Positions 11,246-24,800 of a stretch of 64,000 nucleotides of DNA are shown piece by piece. The translations under genes and the position numbers were made by a program. The notes under the pieces were generated by a model. The model saw only the letters and a list, made by a program, of their open reading frames with translations. It made no database searches and was not told where the DNA came from. This stretch comes from Brasenia schreberi (lineage: Eukaryota > Streptophyta > Magnoliopsida > Nymphaeales > Cabombaceae): assembly GCA_036023115.1 (NCBI GenBank), contig JAYKKT010000091.1, forward strand, positions 35,203,501 through 35,267,500. Direction: 5' to 3'. Every line of letters starts with the position of its first letter. Position 1 is the first letter of the stretch.

Positions 11246-13500
11246 TACCTTTCTCTCCCTTCAACTCGTTAGCTAAAGCTAGCTGAAAAATCAGAAAAAA
11301 ATACATAACAAACACATACCTCTAAAACCAGGCAAAAACCTCTATTTTCTGACAGGTTTTAAGGCTCTCACACTCCTCTCTTTCATCGCAAAGGGTCTCT
11401 CGTTCTTCCTCTTGAACTCTTACTCTCAACCATGTGAAGGGAGGACGATTTCATTATCTTCTATGATGATCCTGCGATGGCCATGCTAGGATCTTCATGG
11501 CCATCGTGTAGGCCTGGTGCAGGCGGACCTCAAGCAAGACCTTCGGTCAGGTCAGGTCCGCTCAGACCCGATGGAATCCAGATTTCACAATATTCATGTT
11601 GAATAGAAACATAAATGGGGTTCAAGGTTCATTATCTTACATCAGAATCAGAAAACTCCCCACTCAATATTATGGTACTTTTCGCTCATCGACTTGATAG
11701 ACTTCCATGGTGCTTATATCTCATTGATACACACAAGATTGATACCTATAAGTCAATCAGGTTTGGCCATGCTAGAGATGGTTGTGGCTTTACATATTTT
11801 TCGCTAAAGGTGGCCTGAAAGTTCTCTAATCTGGATGAGAGAGGCAGCTTCTACTTACGGGCCAAGATTTGGTTACCAGCATGAGCATCCAAAGATCAAA
11901 TTGATTTCCCAGCATGAGCATCCAAAGAGGTACTAGTGGTTCTATTTTTATTGGGAAGTTGAGGATCAGGCAGACACCTACCAGATAAGCATACCCCAAT
12001 TTGCTGTACTCGTCACCTTCAGCTTGAAGGTTCATTTCTATCAAATCCTAGCCAGGAGAACCGTGGCGCCTCGACTAGACTAGCAATTTGATTTCAAGAC
12101 ACCAAATTTGTTACAACACTGCATGCAGGAAGCAACACTGGTCTCTGAACTACAAGCTTCAAGCCAAAATTGTTTCCTGTTGAGCAGTCACTCCTCTACG
12201 GTCTGTCGAGATCAGCTGATGTTGAGCATACAACAGAGAAAAATCTGTTGTAGAAAATGGAATACTCCAATGCCTCCCTACCCCCGGCGTGTACCATTAT
12301 AGACACCATTTTAAGCCTTGATCTTAAGGAGTAACCTATTCTCCATCCTTGAGAAGATTTATCTCACAAGCTAGCATTTGAATATGCATCCACGAACCAG
12401 CTTCTCAGATAGAAGGCGAAACCGAAACTCTGATGGTCAGACCAAGGAAGACCCCACACAATCCAATTTTGACACAGCACCACCTCTCTTTTTTTGGCAT
12501 CATGATTGTTACAGCCCATGCTGGCCCATGCCCACTGATTCTCCTGGTTCCTCATGCAGTCGCGTTGCAGACATGCCCTAAAGGTCCTCAACAAGTTAAG
12601 TCTATCAGCCTGGATAACAGAGATGATCATTGAGGATTGGGAATGTCAATGACCTGCATTCCTGTGTGAATCTAAATCTGATTAGTCGATTGAGTAAGCA
12701 AACAGTATCCAATTTATTTGGATTAAAGTAACCAGTCCATTTTGCATTCGAGTGAACCCAAAACTTCTGTCAAAGCATGAAAGAGCACTACTGATGCTGC
12801 CCGAGTCTGAGCCATGTTAGACACAGGAGTAGATTCCAAACAACGAAATAATGACAACTAAAAGTAGATGCAATCAAACTTCCTCCATCAAGTAACCAAT
12901 GCTGGAAATCTTTTCAAAAGCTTTGCAAGAAGCAGAGGTCAATGTTAGGGCATAATGGCTGAAGGCCTGATTATAAAGAAGAATGAACTTACCCTCTAAT
13001 TTCTATGTAAACAAGGAACTACAAAATTGTAATCAGTGGCTCATTTTCATGAGTTGTGGCCACATGATGCGAGGGTCCACCCATTGATAATCTATAAATC
13101 CCCGCATATATTTAAGAGTCATATTGCCATTATTCAATCCACTTCATCGCATCAGTCGCACTGAGATCGTCACCTCACCTGGCAGGGCACTCGATACATA
13201 AGATGTGGGTTGTGAGTTCGACTGCCTTAGTGTGCATTCCTAACTTCAAGATCAGTAATTTAAGGGTGTTAAAATGGAGAGGTTGTTGTATAGCGCCCGC
13301 CATAGTTATGCCCCCGTCAACCCGGATTTATTTAAATAGACTAGTATAATTCACATCCTACACGACTCTGAGGTCGGCGGGTGCACCATCTTCTCAAACA
13401 AAACCGACTGCCTAAACATTCATCCCATGGGGGAAGAAGACATGAGTGGTGCGCGGGGCCAATAACCTTAGGGGCGCAATCCTGTAAGCTCAAGAAGTTG
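11246..13500. other. No supported gene
   Basis: Short open frames on both strands (for example near 11,615, 11,826 and 12,364) show no motif, no shared exon structure and overlap one another. I see no TE ends either. Confidence 0.4.
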
Positions 13501-13527
13501 GTTCCCAAATAGTTGTTGAATTGCACC

Positions 13528-13650
13528 AAGAGCGTTGGCTCAACATCAGGGCGCTCTAGAACCATATCTGCTGGTGAGGAGTTCAACTCCCAGAGGGTGC
13601 GTGCGTGTGTGTGTGTGTGTTAGGCTTCAGCCTCCTCTTGTAACCAAAAA
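13528..13650 (+). repeat. Candidate tRNA-derived SINE
   Basis: The stretch has a possible RNA polymerase III A box (ttggctcaacatcagggc, about 13531) and, about 40 bp later, a good B-box-like motif (gagttcaactccc, about 13580), followed by a (GT)n run and tcctcttgtaacc. Two further B-box-like motifs lie at about 13217 (gagttcgactgcc) and 13810 (gagttcacgacc). No target duplication is visible, so the limits are uncertain. Confidence 0.35.
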
Positions 13651-13660
13651 ACGGAACAGT

Positions 13661-14685
13661 TGTTGAATTCAAAATGATTAAGTTGCAAGGTGGACACTGA
13701 TAAAATGAGTACGATAAATAGAATTAAAAATTATTGTAAGTGAACTTTTGGAGATCAGTAAATAGAGTAACTTTTGTATATCAAAGCAACAAGGTAAATG
13801 TAGGTCATGAGTTCACGACCGGGGCGTAAATCTGGCTTCACCCTCACCATTGTACCAATGGAAAACCAATGTCTTCCTTCATGGTTGATTGGCATTTTAA
13901 TGGAAATACCATAACAAGGTAGAATATAATACAATTAGTTTGTTGGCTTTGCATTAAAGAGTAGAGGAAAAGGAAGATCATATAATAATTCCACTGCACA
14001 TAAGGACACTGCCTTAATTTGTCGGTTGTCATACTTGAATCCAATTTCAACAATGAATAACTTGACAATTTAGAAAATGTTACACACACACACACAGGCA
14101 AAAAATGTCACGGTAGCAATCTAATTAAATTAATGGTGCATTAAGCGTGCCAGCATTTTCTAGAAAAGCACAAATGCATTTATGAGTGACTCGACATTGT
14201 AGTCGACTAACCAATAAGGATATGTTATTGCAAGGTAATGATGCGTATCTTATGAGCCTCTTTCTGTCAGGACTTGGACTCAGCAACGACAGATATCAAC
14301 AAACTTCATATCACATAAACGTGAATCCAATCTAAAAGAACCAACAAGAGCATGACTTTCCGACAGTAGATAAGGTATGATTTCAGTTTCATAGTTCTTG
14401 TCGTTCAGAAAAGTGTGTGTGTGAGAGAGAGAGAGAACCTTCTGTCTTGTGATAAGAAGATACAGACCGGATATTCTACTGCAATTGTCTTTCAGTTTCA
14501 CTAGAGTAAGCCAGCTAAGTAAAATGAGTGCTTGGTGAAAAAGAAAAAGCAAAAGAAGCAGCAACAAATAAATAACTTATCATTTGATATTGTATATACT
14601 AACAAAACACTGACGTCTTGAAACTAACAGAACCAAAAAGTAGCAGTAATACGAATATGTTTATTTAAGTGCTAATAATCTAAAA
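13661..14685. other. No gene; contains short microsatellites
   Basis: There is a CA run near 14,083-14,096 and a compound GT/GA run near 14,413-14,436. The 95- and 85-codon minus-strand open frames here have no recognisable features. Confidence 0.4.
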
Positions 14686-14918
14686 ATGATGGCATATCAA
14701 GATGTGGCTCGGGTGAGGCAGTGCAAGAAATTAGATGGTGAATACTTGAATGTAGGCAAAGGAATTATTCAAAAGTACTGGAAAGAAACCATACTCTTGG
14801 AGTCAACTGTAAGTATGATACAGGATCAAGCAAAATCGAGACTAAGACTATGTATAGCCAACCCCACTTAGTGCCAGAGAAGGCTTGGTTTTGGTTTTGG
14901 TTTTGGTTTTGGTGGTGT
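14686..14918 (+). pseudogene. 3' end of a LINE with a TTTTGG tail
   Basis: The open frame 14686-14871 ends with YWKETI…RLRLCIANPT, which parallels the C-terminus of the RTE ORFs in this window ([10 protein letters not shown]…IHVADPV). It is followed by aaggcttggttttggttttgg, a six-base repeat tail. It looks like a relative of the TTG-tailed RTE family rather than a member of it. Only the last part of the ORF is present. Confidence 0.55.
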
Positions 14919-15721
14919 CGGTGTGAGGAAAGTACATAAAATATTAGTAAATGATTGAAAACCTAACACAAAGTTTAGGGTGGCAAGGCAAGAGAGTTAT
15001 TTTTGTGCAACCCAACTTTTAAAGGACCTTATTTCCACAAGAGAGTAAAAGGAAACCATTAGAGGCAAAATATTACACCACTGTAGCTTTATATGTAACG
15101 ATGTGCAACTAGTATAATTTAACAAATGGAGATACCGACATCACTCAATGATATTCTTAGTCACAGGGAGGGCAATAACATTATCTAGAATCGTATATGA
15201 CATGAATGAAAGCAATATAAATCCATCAAACTTGCTTCTCTGTGGGTCCTCAAGATTCACCAAGGACATCGGTTTCAAACTAAATGAGGTCCTGCACTTC
15301 GAAAGCAAAATGTTTCCGCCCTAAAATAAAAAATAGAGCAGTTTGCCTCTTCTTCAGACCCGTATTCGGTTACATGAGGTTCTCCATCTCAGATCTTTTG
15401 TGTACGCAAAAGCTTCCCTCAATTGTAGGGACGAAGCTTGATTGTTGTTTTTCAGATCCATCTAGCAAGGATCACATGGTTAACTGCAACCAGGCCAGTC
15501 TTTCCCTTCAATAATTGGGCTTTTCATATTTCCATGAACATAAACTCTAGGTTCCATCAACTGCCCACCAGAATAGAGCCATAAGAATCCAAAGTGAAAA
15601 ATGTCCATGAGTTTGGAGATTAGCATGACTCATTGGAAAATATTGCTGAATCATAAACTCCAGCAAGATGTATTGGTGATTTTGGCATTGCACCAGGTAC
15701 ATCAAGCGTGCCTAGTCATTT
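14919..15721. other. Downstream flank of ALG12; no further exon identified
   Basis: This probably contains the ALG12 3' UTR on the minus strand and possibly a last short coding exon (see the exon 18 entry), but I could not identify one. The plus-strand open frame at 15,284-15,514 has no motif. Confidence 0.35.
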
Positions 15722-15884
15722 TTACTCTAGATAGTGTCCATTGGAAATCACAATTTGACATAAGAGAATGCCACAGAACCTTGGTCTTACCAGCTCAATT
15801 GGTGGGAATGAGGACTGGAGACGCAACCTCGAGAATCCTTTCACAGCAAATAAACACTTGAACCCAGGAATGCTGGAATGCTCA
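15722..15884 (-). CDS. ALG12: ALG12 exon 18 (last recognised exon)
   Basis: It is 163 bp read to a TAA at 15,722. It encodes [20 protein letters not shown] and FPPIELV, which match the family C-terminus. After that the reading diverges from relatives. A consensus donor gtaaga lies at 15,790 right after the GAG CTG codons and would end the exon in phase 0 at 15,791, so a further short exon is possible. The stretch after FPPIELV read in the next frame gives PKVLWHS, close to the usual tail, so a 1-nt change is another possibility. Confidence 0.85.
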
Positions 15885-18800
15885 CTGTGTTATAAGGAAG
15901 GTTAGATAGATGAAGAAAAAAGATGCATTAAGGATGTAATAATATAGTTACTGATTCTTTCTTCCTCTTCTTTTATATTGTAGCTAAGCTTCTAGGGATC
16001 CTTTCTCAGCATACTCCATCTGAACCAACTTTTCATCCCATAGGAAGTTTCACACACAAAAAAGAAAAGAATGCTCAAAATTTCGTGATGGTACAGCTCA
16101 ACTTACTTTAGAAGAAAGGTGAAGTTTCTATTACGAAAATCCTCTACCTTAATGCCCTCTTCTTTTGAATAACTGCATTAAACACAAATCCGAACAAATA
16201 GGCCAAACTACATAACAACATTACAGAAAAAAGAGGACCACATTAGCAGCCAAAAAGACATTATCATACAAAACTATTTGACACCTATATCAGTGAGGAT
16301 TAACAGAAAGGCTCAACGATAAAACTGGTGGTGCCACAGTGTAGCTAGATAACAATTGCACCAATCTAGACATCGGTATAGGTACACTTTTAAAAGCAGG
16401 GGTGCTCGGGTCTTGAAAACTTGTAACTAAGCTAAGACCTGGAGCATCCATGCAGCTCTTCCAGCTATACTTCACCACTTATGCTTTTCATGCAAGAAAA
16501 GAAAGCAGCATACATATTTGAAAGATATAACTCCACACGCCTCACTGCAGACCATATTATCACAGAATTACTTCCTTTGCTTATTATCATGCTAAAATAT
16601 GTAATATACACATGCATATATAAACAGACGAGCATCTGTGTTCAAGTGTCTAACTTTTCAAGACTGACAGTTTCCAACACCTAGTACCTATTTGCCACTC
16701 CGTACCTCTAACATTTCCTCTTCAAGATCCTCAAAAGTGCAACAGCTTAATCATAAGGGAGAGGCACAGCAAAAAAAGAAGAAAGTGTTGAAAAGAAAAA
16801 CAGGAGAAAATAAGAACAAATGGAAAAAAATGCTGCCCAAAGTCATGATGCAAGGAAGAGCGAGACTGGTGATGGCCCTAACCTTGTCCTTCTGCAGGAA
16901 ACAACTATTTTGTTGACTGGAATTTGTGCTTCTTTAGTGGTAACACAGCCATATTACAATCAAATGGTCCTCACACAGAAGGAAAACAGAAAACATAACT
17001 CAAAAAATTGTATAGATAGAAAAGGACCAAAGAAAGAAGAAAACATAAAGAGCACCACGAAATGCCCATATCTTGGAGACTACACCAGGGCCTTCCAAAT
17101 TCTCTTAAGTACCATTCTCAAAATAATGAAGAACATTGAGCAACAAGAGAAAGTGAAGAAAAGAAAAGATGCTGGACTCCTAATACATTCAAGGTACATA
17201 ACAAATGATAATTTTGATAGTTTTTCACATTATCAGAAACAAAATTATACAAGGTAAAACAATAATTACAGAAAGAATGTCAAAGCGAGGTTTCCAAAGG
17301 CACAGAAGGCAATGTCAAACAAGTTATAGAAAAACAGAGCTTGAGATATAACGAGGAGCAAAATTTTCAGGTTAAAAAATTCTAAACTTAAAGTCATTCT
17401 TTTGGCATAACAGGTAATAGGTAATAATAAATGTGAATAATATTTTCCAATGACATCATTGGTCTCCAATTTGCAGAATCAAATGTTAGTGCAAATTGAT
17501 ATCATTATACAGATAAGGAACTGGTACACATTAATAACAAAGCTTGAATGGATTTTCTTCAAGGAACTCCGACTAAAATTTAGTCAATCAAATTTAACAA
17601 TAACTCCACAGAAGTTTCGTTATCATTTATATATTTTCTTTTTTCATCATTTTTGTCTACAAGTTAAATTTTTCAATTTGTAGGTTAGCAACAAAGCTCA
17701 ATGGCCATATCAAATTTAACAATAACAGTCCTTGGTACAAAATCATTAATTGGTGAAGTTATCCTTTTTCTAATTGCCTCCACCAATTCAAAAGTTTGAA
17801 GATAGATCTGGCATTTTCCTTATTACTTCCAATCTGCTTAATTGAGAATTCTAACTAGCACTTTAAGCTAAGGAAAACTTCAAAGTCAACCCATTTGCAC
17901 CATGACCTTCTGGAATGTTTGAACCTTTCAATAACCGCTACAACTTTGCATGGTTCAGTAGAAGCACAGCCTTATTTAAGTAAGACATGGACTACTTGCC
18001 TACCAAGGTGGCTTAAACAACTGAAGGGATTAGATCAAAACGAGCTCACTACCAACCTTTAAAGACTAACTATAGTAGTGATGTCAACCAGTGTTGTCTG
18101 ACGCATATTATATCCCGTATCGCTGGGCTCCACGATACGGGCGTATCATATCTCCCGTATCGTACTTTAATATTAAAATAATGCAAAATTAATTAAAAAA
18201 AAATAGTAAAAAACCCAAAAAAACAAGAAAAATCTGAAAAAATCGGGTAATTGCTTTAAATTCATATAATGCAAAGTTTAATACAGATTGAGCATTCAAC
18301 ATTGAACAATTACATCCAAATTTACATATTTTGAATCAAAAAAATGAAATACATTTACATTTTACAAATTATAATCAGGATCATCAACTAAATAATCTTC
18401 ATCTTCTCCTTGCTTAAGATCCTCATCATCAGCAGCAGCAGCAACACCTTCTGCCTACTACAACTAAGCCTTTTCCCATATTAGATGGGGTCAGCTACAT
18501 GGATTCTTTGTTTTTTTTTTGGTAGAATTCATGTTAAGTCCGACAAAGTTTTACGCTGGCTGTCAGAAGCCTAACACAACCCTCCTCCTTTTTTCGGGCT
18601 TGGGACCGGCCATGCAAGGGTGATTCCTTACATAGAAATCAAATTATTCATCTCCTTGATACTGTTGTTGCGCTCCTTCCAAATTAATCCATGCAATGTC
18701 TTCTTCAGTTAGGAGAGCATTTTCTTCACTATCATCTATAATCCAATCTTCTAATATATCAAAATTATCCAAACTTATTAAATAAAATTGGCTTTCTTGT

Positions 18801-21800
18801 CTATTTACTTTTTTTAATTGCCTACAACAAACAAAGATAAACAATTAGTAAATAATATGAACAAGTTAAGTCAAACAATTTATTAAATTGAACATCTAAG
18901 TAATGCAACATTACCTTTCACGAAAACACATGTTACAACGAATAAAAACTAAATCATTTAGTCTCTTATGTTCCAACCTGTTGCGCTTCTTTGTATGGAT
19001 GTGTTCAAAGACACTCCAATTCCTTTCACAACCCATTGCACTAGAGATTTGGCTGAGGACTCTTACTGCAAAATCTCTAAGATTCAGACAATCAGTTTCA
19101 AACCTGTTCCACCAAACATCTGTAGAAAAAGACAAGCATTAGAGACATAATCCACAGTAATATAATATGAAACTTAAATACGAAGAGAAACAATTTACCT
19201 GAACCCATCGTAGTGCGGTTGCGAATTGCTACAGGCAAACCCATCAAGTGAAGAGCATTATCATAAATCTCCATCTCTCGATGTATAGCATCTACTATGC
19301 TTTCATCAGGGACTAATCTATCAATACAATCAATGATGCCTCGATTAACCTCACCGTCCCTTTTGAAGGTTGCTGAGTACCTGAATAATGGGTTTAGATA
19401 ATATGTTGCAGCATGAATAGGCTGATGCAATTGTTTATTCCATCTATTATCAATTATTTTTCACACGGGCACATAATCTCTTTTTTTTCCATTAAAATTA
19501 TTTCTGATGGCTTCTTTTGCTCTATCCATGGCTTCATAAAGGTAGCCCATAGATGGTTTCTCCTCGCTATCAGCCAATCTCAAAACCTTTCCTAAAGGAC
19601 ATGTAATCCTCAACAGTCTAACACATTCATTCTAAAATGTACTCCTGAAGACTGTCTCAGAAATCTCATTCAACTTTATATTTCTTCTGTTTTGAGGCAA
19701 CTCTGCAAATTGTTGCCACTCATCTGAGAAGAACATTCTCTTCAATGCTTGCTTCTGTCTCACAATACTCTGTACAGATAAGAAGTTTGTTGCAAACCGA
19801 GTTACAATTGTTTGAAGAAGTTCTGCACCTTCTATATATCTCCTCATCATACACAAAACAAATGCATGGCTGTAAATGAATTTTATAATATCTTGGCAGC
19901 TTTTATTTCATCCATCTCACCAATGTCCTCAAGGATGAGATCTAAACAGTGGGTTGCACATGGTGTCCAGTGGAAAGTCCCATAAATATCAGCTAACTCC
20001 TTCCCAGTTGCTTTGTAGTTAGTTGCATTATCTGTAATCAATTGAACTACATTCTCTAGCCCAACCTCTTGTATAACCTTATCAAATTCTTGTCGTAGAA
20101 TATCTGCAGTGTGTCTCTCCTCTGACATATCCAAAGATCTCAAAAACATAAGTCCTTTAGGACAGTAGACAAGAAAGTATAGCATGGTCCTTTCTCGCCT
20201 ATCTGTCCATCCATCTGCCATGATAGTGCAACCTGTCTCCTTCCATGACTCTCTCAATGTCGAAGAATATTCTTGCACTTCAATGACGGTCATATCTAAG
20301 ATCTTTTCTCTCAACTTCTGATAGGAGGGCATCTTGTATCCTGGACCAATGTTAGCAATTGCATCTGCCATTGCTTGAAAATGAAAACTGTTTGTTGTAT
20401 TGAATGGAATGCATGCATCATAAAACCATCTGCCGATTGCAAGGTCTGCCTGATCATGTAACTGTTCTCAAGTCATAGCAGCACGAATTCAAGTTGAGCA
20501 CCAGGTATAGTAGTAGGAGGAAAAAATGAATGTATGCTAGAAGCTCTTCCTCTACTCCTTCCGGAACTTCCTCTTCTACAACCTCTAAAGTCTTCAGCAA
20601 CCCTCTTTCCCCTGCTAGGTGCTCGTGAACTACTACTACCAATCTCTGTTGTAGCATCTGAAGGCAAACTATCAGTGAATCCAAATCCAATAGCATCATC
20701 ATCTTCTTCAAACATCTCCAAATCATCCTTTTGTTGTCTCCTTTCGTGTATACTCTCAATCATCTGCAGACATTGTCATTTAATAACTTCTGGCAAACTT
20801 CTAACATTGCCTGTGCATGAAGCAACTTCTTTCCTAGTACCTGCTAGGTGGTGTTTCAACCTTTAAATTCCACCACTAACCACCCTCTCACCAAATAAAC
20901 ATCTGATCTTTAATCTATAACCCTCAACTGGTGTACTCCACTACCATGCCGGATCATCAGAACAAGAATGGGAGTCGCTAACACCCCTTCCTGCCATCTC
21001 AATTGAGTACTTTAATTTAATAAAAAACTTGAAAATAAAAGCACTTCATAAATCCCCAATCGTCAAATAACACTCAAATAGAGTGCCTCCCACTTCATGA
21101 ATGTAATAAAAATCATATCCACACACTTAATAACTTCATATTTTGTCATTCAAAAAAATAAAAATACAAATAAACAAAATAAACAATAAATAAAAAGAAA
21201 AAAAATGAAGAAAAATATTAAAAATATACCTAAATCCGATATAGGAGGCTTGCACGGACAACGTAGAGCACATTTTTGGAGCCTTGAACACTAAGGAGGC
21301 GAAGAACGGTTCTTAGGAAGCTTGGAGAGATCTGAAGAGAGAGAGGAAACTCGCAAAAAACGCAGGTTTCGGTTCGGCCAGGGACCCTTTATAAGGATCC
21401 CTGGCCGTATCGCACGATACGGTGTGATAACTTATTTTACGATACACTAGCCTGTATCGTATCGTGGGCCACGATACGATACGTATCGCACACGGTGCGA
21501 TACGGATAACACTGATGCCAACAAGCAACCACCATTGTTGCAAGCCAAAACCCAACATCCATAAAAGCATACCAGTAAGACCATCTTATTTCCTACAACA
21601 ATCACATAATGTATATGATTCAGGAAATTATCTATTCTCCTGAGTAGCTGTTCAAAGAGCAACATCATGAGAGAAGAAATGAACCTCTACAAGTAAGCTA
21701 CTGCAGGTTCCGCAATCCCAACATGAATTAATGCAAGACTAAATGTCCAAAAGGAGGAATTGGAAACCAAGAGCAACACATAGATCTTATGGTCTTGAAG

Positions 21801-24800
21801 AAAAACTGCAAATGTTAAAAGCATGCAATAAAGTATTTTGATGAACATTAAGAAATAGTAAGACAGCAAGCACCACAAGAATAGAAAGTTGGGTGCTCAA
21901 AAGTTCTCCAAGTTCCATTTTTTATCTATGAACATTTTGTCAACAAAGATTTTGATGAAAATGCTTGAATAGTTCCAAGGGAAGGAAAAGCTTAGATGGT
22001 AACTGATGCTAGGAACCTATATCAGTAGCCTCAAGGGCAGTTTAAAATTAAGGAGATCACACTAGAAATGAACTTTCCACAAAAAAGAGAAAACAACCAG
22101 AAAGCAAAGGATATACCTCCATGGCATTTTGTTCTCACAAAAGCGGGAAATTCCATTCATTGCTGCAAATGTGTCGATATGAACAAAGTGATCCACCATG
22201 CCTGTAGAGTCATCATGTGCTGCAACAGACACAAACATAATCTGCTGAATCACATATTAAGGTAAAAAGGGCAAAGGAACCAGCTGTATGAACCCAAATA
22301 AAGGAGAATAAACCCATTTAAGTAGGAATATGGTAAAGTAATGCAGATTTGCATGACAGGATTTTATGTTCTCATCGCCAAAAGAGAAAATACACCAGAC
22401 CATGGAGTGAGTGCTTCTTCAGGGAGAAGCTAAAGCTACCTTTGTTCTCCTTTCTGTCTACAAGACTTCCCCGACAAGAGCCTCAAGGCTCAAAGCACTC
22501 CACTAAAAACTATTAGAAAGATAGTAAGAAAGCATTGGCACAGCAAGAGAAAATGAAGTGCCAACACACTCAAAAAGCAAGCGAGCAAACCCCTCACAGA
22601 GCAAGAGAAGCTAGTATTGTGCTTGTTGCTAATGACATGGGCTTTGCTCGTAGTGGTTGCAGAAAAGAACCTCAGCCTGCTCCATGTCCAAAAGCTAACC
22701 CTATTTGAGACGGCCTACCCTAAAAGGTTTCACATGACGCATATATGATATTTTAGGAAACTGAGAAATTCTCAAACTCAGTTTTGTGAAACTTCGGGAA
22801 GGGAGGAGCCACTTGTGACCTTGTAGGGCATCAAATAATTTGACTCTCAGAGGTGAATAAGGAACTAAGAGCTGGGGAAACACTTTCTCAGTCACAAATA
22901 GGTATCAGAACTCCATCCCCTCCATGAAGATGGGTTTTCCCCAAAAAAAAACCTTTCAGGGACTATTAAGAAAGAGGAATGATGACAGCAAACTAGAATT
23001 AAAACTCCATCATATTTCACCACTTATACAAAATCAAACAATATATATTTGGGCATATTAGATGCATTCAGCAGAAAAACTTAGCAGCAATGTATTAACC
23101 ACAGCAAACCAGTTAAGAAAACATGTGAGAAAAGAGTCACATGACAATCCCCCTAGGAGCTGAGCCACCTCAGCATGTGAAGATACAATCACAAGAAGAA
23201 AGATATATTTGAGTGCAACATTCCTACTTGTCTTAAAAAAAAATTAGATATGGAGGACCTTGGGTGAAAAACCTCCTTCCCCCCTCCCTCTCCGTGTGTG
23301 TGGAGGCAGCATGTATGTGCATTTGGAAACAACTTAAATGCATGACATGCTAAAACAAAAGAGAAAAGGACTTGTCTGATCAGATTTTTAAAACATGATT
23401 TTCTTTCGTTACAAACTCCGCCCATGTAAGGGATCACCCTTGCATGGCCAGTCCAAAGCCCGGATAAAGGAGGAGGGTTGTGTTAGGCTTAGTTGTAGTA
23501 GATTTTCTTTCAATACATAAATAGCAGATCTGCAAACATGTCCCACTAACACATGTAATATTCTTAGTTGAAAAACAGCAGGAAATGATGCTTACCTAAT
23601 TGGTGTAAGGCCTTCAGGGCACAACCCGCAGGATAGTTTGAATATGAAGCCAGACATGTTATAATGGAAATACCTAGACTGTTCATTTATGAAATATAAG
23701 TATAAACTGGAAGAGTAAAAGCAATTACAAAATCATGTTTTTCAATGGGAAATCCAACCTGACCAGAAGAGATCCAACTAATATTAGGTAAAGCCATTTC
23801 CACATGATCTTCCCTCTATTGATGTAGCTGCCGAAATCAAATACTAAAACTGCTTTACAAACTCATGATTAACAAATAAATAGAACTTGAAAATTATTGA
23901 GAAAGATGCATATTCACATAAGTTTGAGGGGCTGGTGTGAGGTGGACGTTTAATTTATTAGGAACACCCAGGATCGGGAGTTAGAAGACTTTTTTTCGTT
24001 ATTTGAGGCATTGTATAGGTGAATCACAAAGGAGATTGTAAGTTGGATAAGCCATTTTGGTGGGGGCTTTAAGGTAAATCAGTTTTACCGTAGCTGTCGG
24101 AGCAAAGATATTGAGGCCACTCAGACGCTGCTGTAGAAGGTCATCATGAAATCTAGAATTCCACCTCGAGTTTCTTTCTTCATGTGGGAAGCAGCATGGG
24201 GCAAAGTTCTTTGCTTTTATAATCTCCAAAGAAGAGGTTTGCCTCTCATGAATCGATGCTCTATATATAAGCATGAACTAGAATGGGTGGATCACTTACT
24301 TCTATTAAAAAGATGGTTAACAAAACATATTCAAGATGAAGTACCTTGGTGTACGTTATTTGCAGATGACATTGTCTTAGTGGATGAGTCTAAGGAAAAA
24401 GTTAATATGAAATTGGAACTATGGAGAGAAACGTAAGAAAGTAAAGGCTTCCGACTTTATAGAACAAAGACAAAATATATGGAATGTAAGTTTGATCATT
24501 TGGATACTTGAGAAGACAGAAATTAAGATTGACACACATTGCAATACTCACAAGGAAAGTTTTAAATACCTAGAGTCAATTTTTTAAAGTGATGAAAAAA
24601 TTGATGGAGATATTACGCATAGAATTAATGACGGTTGGTTAAAATGGAGAGAGACATCGGGTATTCTATGTGATAAGAAGATACTATTAAAGTTAAAAGA
24701 TAAATATTATAGAACATCAGTTAGACCTGCTATGTTTTATGGTTATGAGAAATGAAGATCGTACCAGGAAGATGTTAGATGGATGAGTGGTCATACCAGA

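Larger units (their letters stand above)
18089..21514 (-). mobile_element. Complete hAT DNA transposon with target duplications
   Basis: It is 3.4 kb, in the intron between ALG12 exons 16 and 17. The termini are cagtgtt at both ends in inverted orientation, and the flanks atgtcaac (18081-18088) and atgccaac (21515-21522) match at 7 of 8 positions, the 8-bp duplication expected of hAT. Near both ends the sequence is dense in cgtatcg/cgatacg motifs, probably subterminal transposase binding sites. The interior encodes a hAT transposase on the minus strand with DUF659 and C-terminal dimerisation regions. The transposase has several stops, so the element is no longer autonomous. A small RTE derivative is inserted at 18,462-18,641. 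Confidence 0.92.

Noticed and set aside
16290..16478. 62-codon minus-strand open frame with protein-like composition
   Set aside because: It lies in the ALG12 intron between exons 16 and 17, matches no ALG12 segment and has no motif I know.
22700..22920. Possible LTR end with a ggtatcagaac primer-like motif
   Set aside because: No LTR partner, no terminal tg/ca at the motif and no target duplication; one short motif is not enough.
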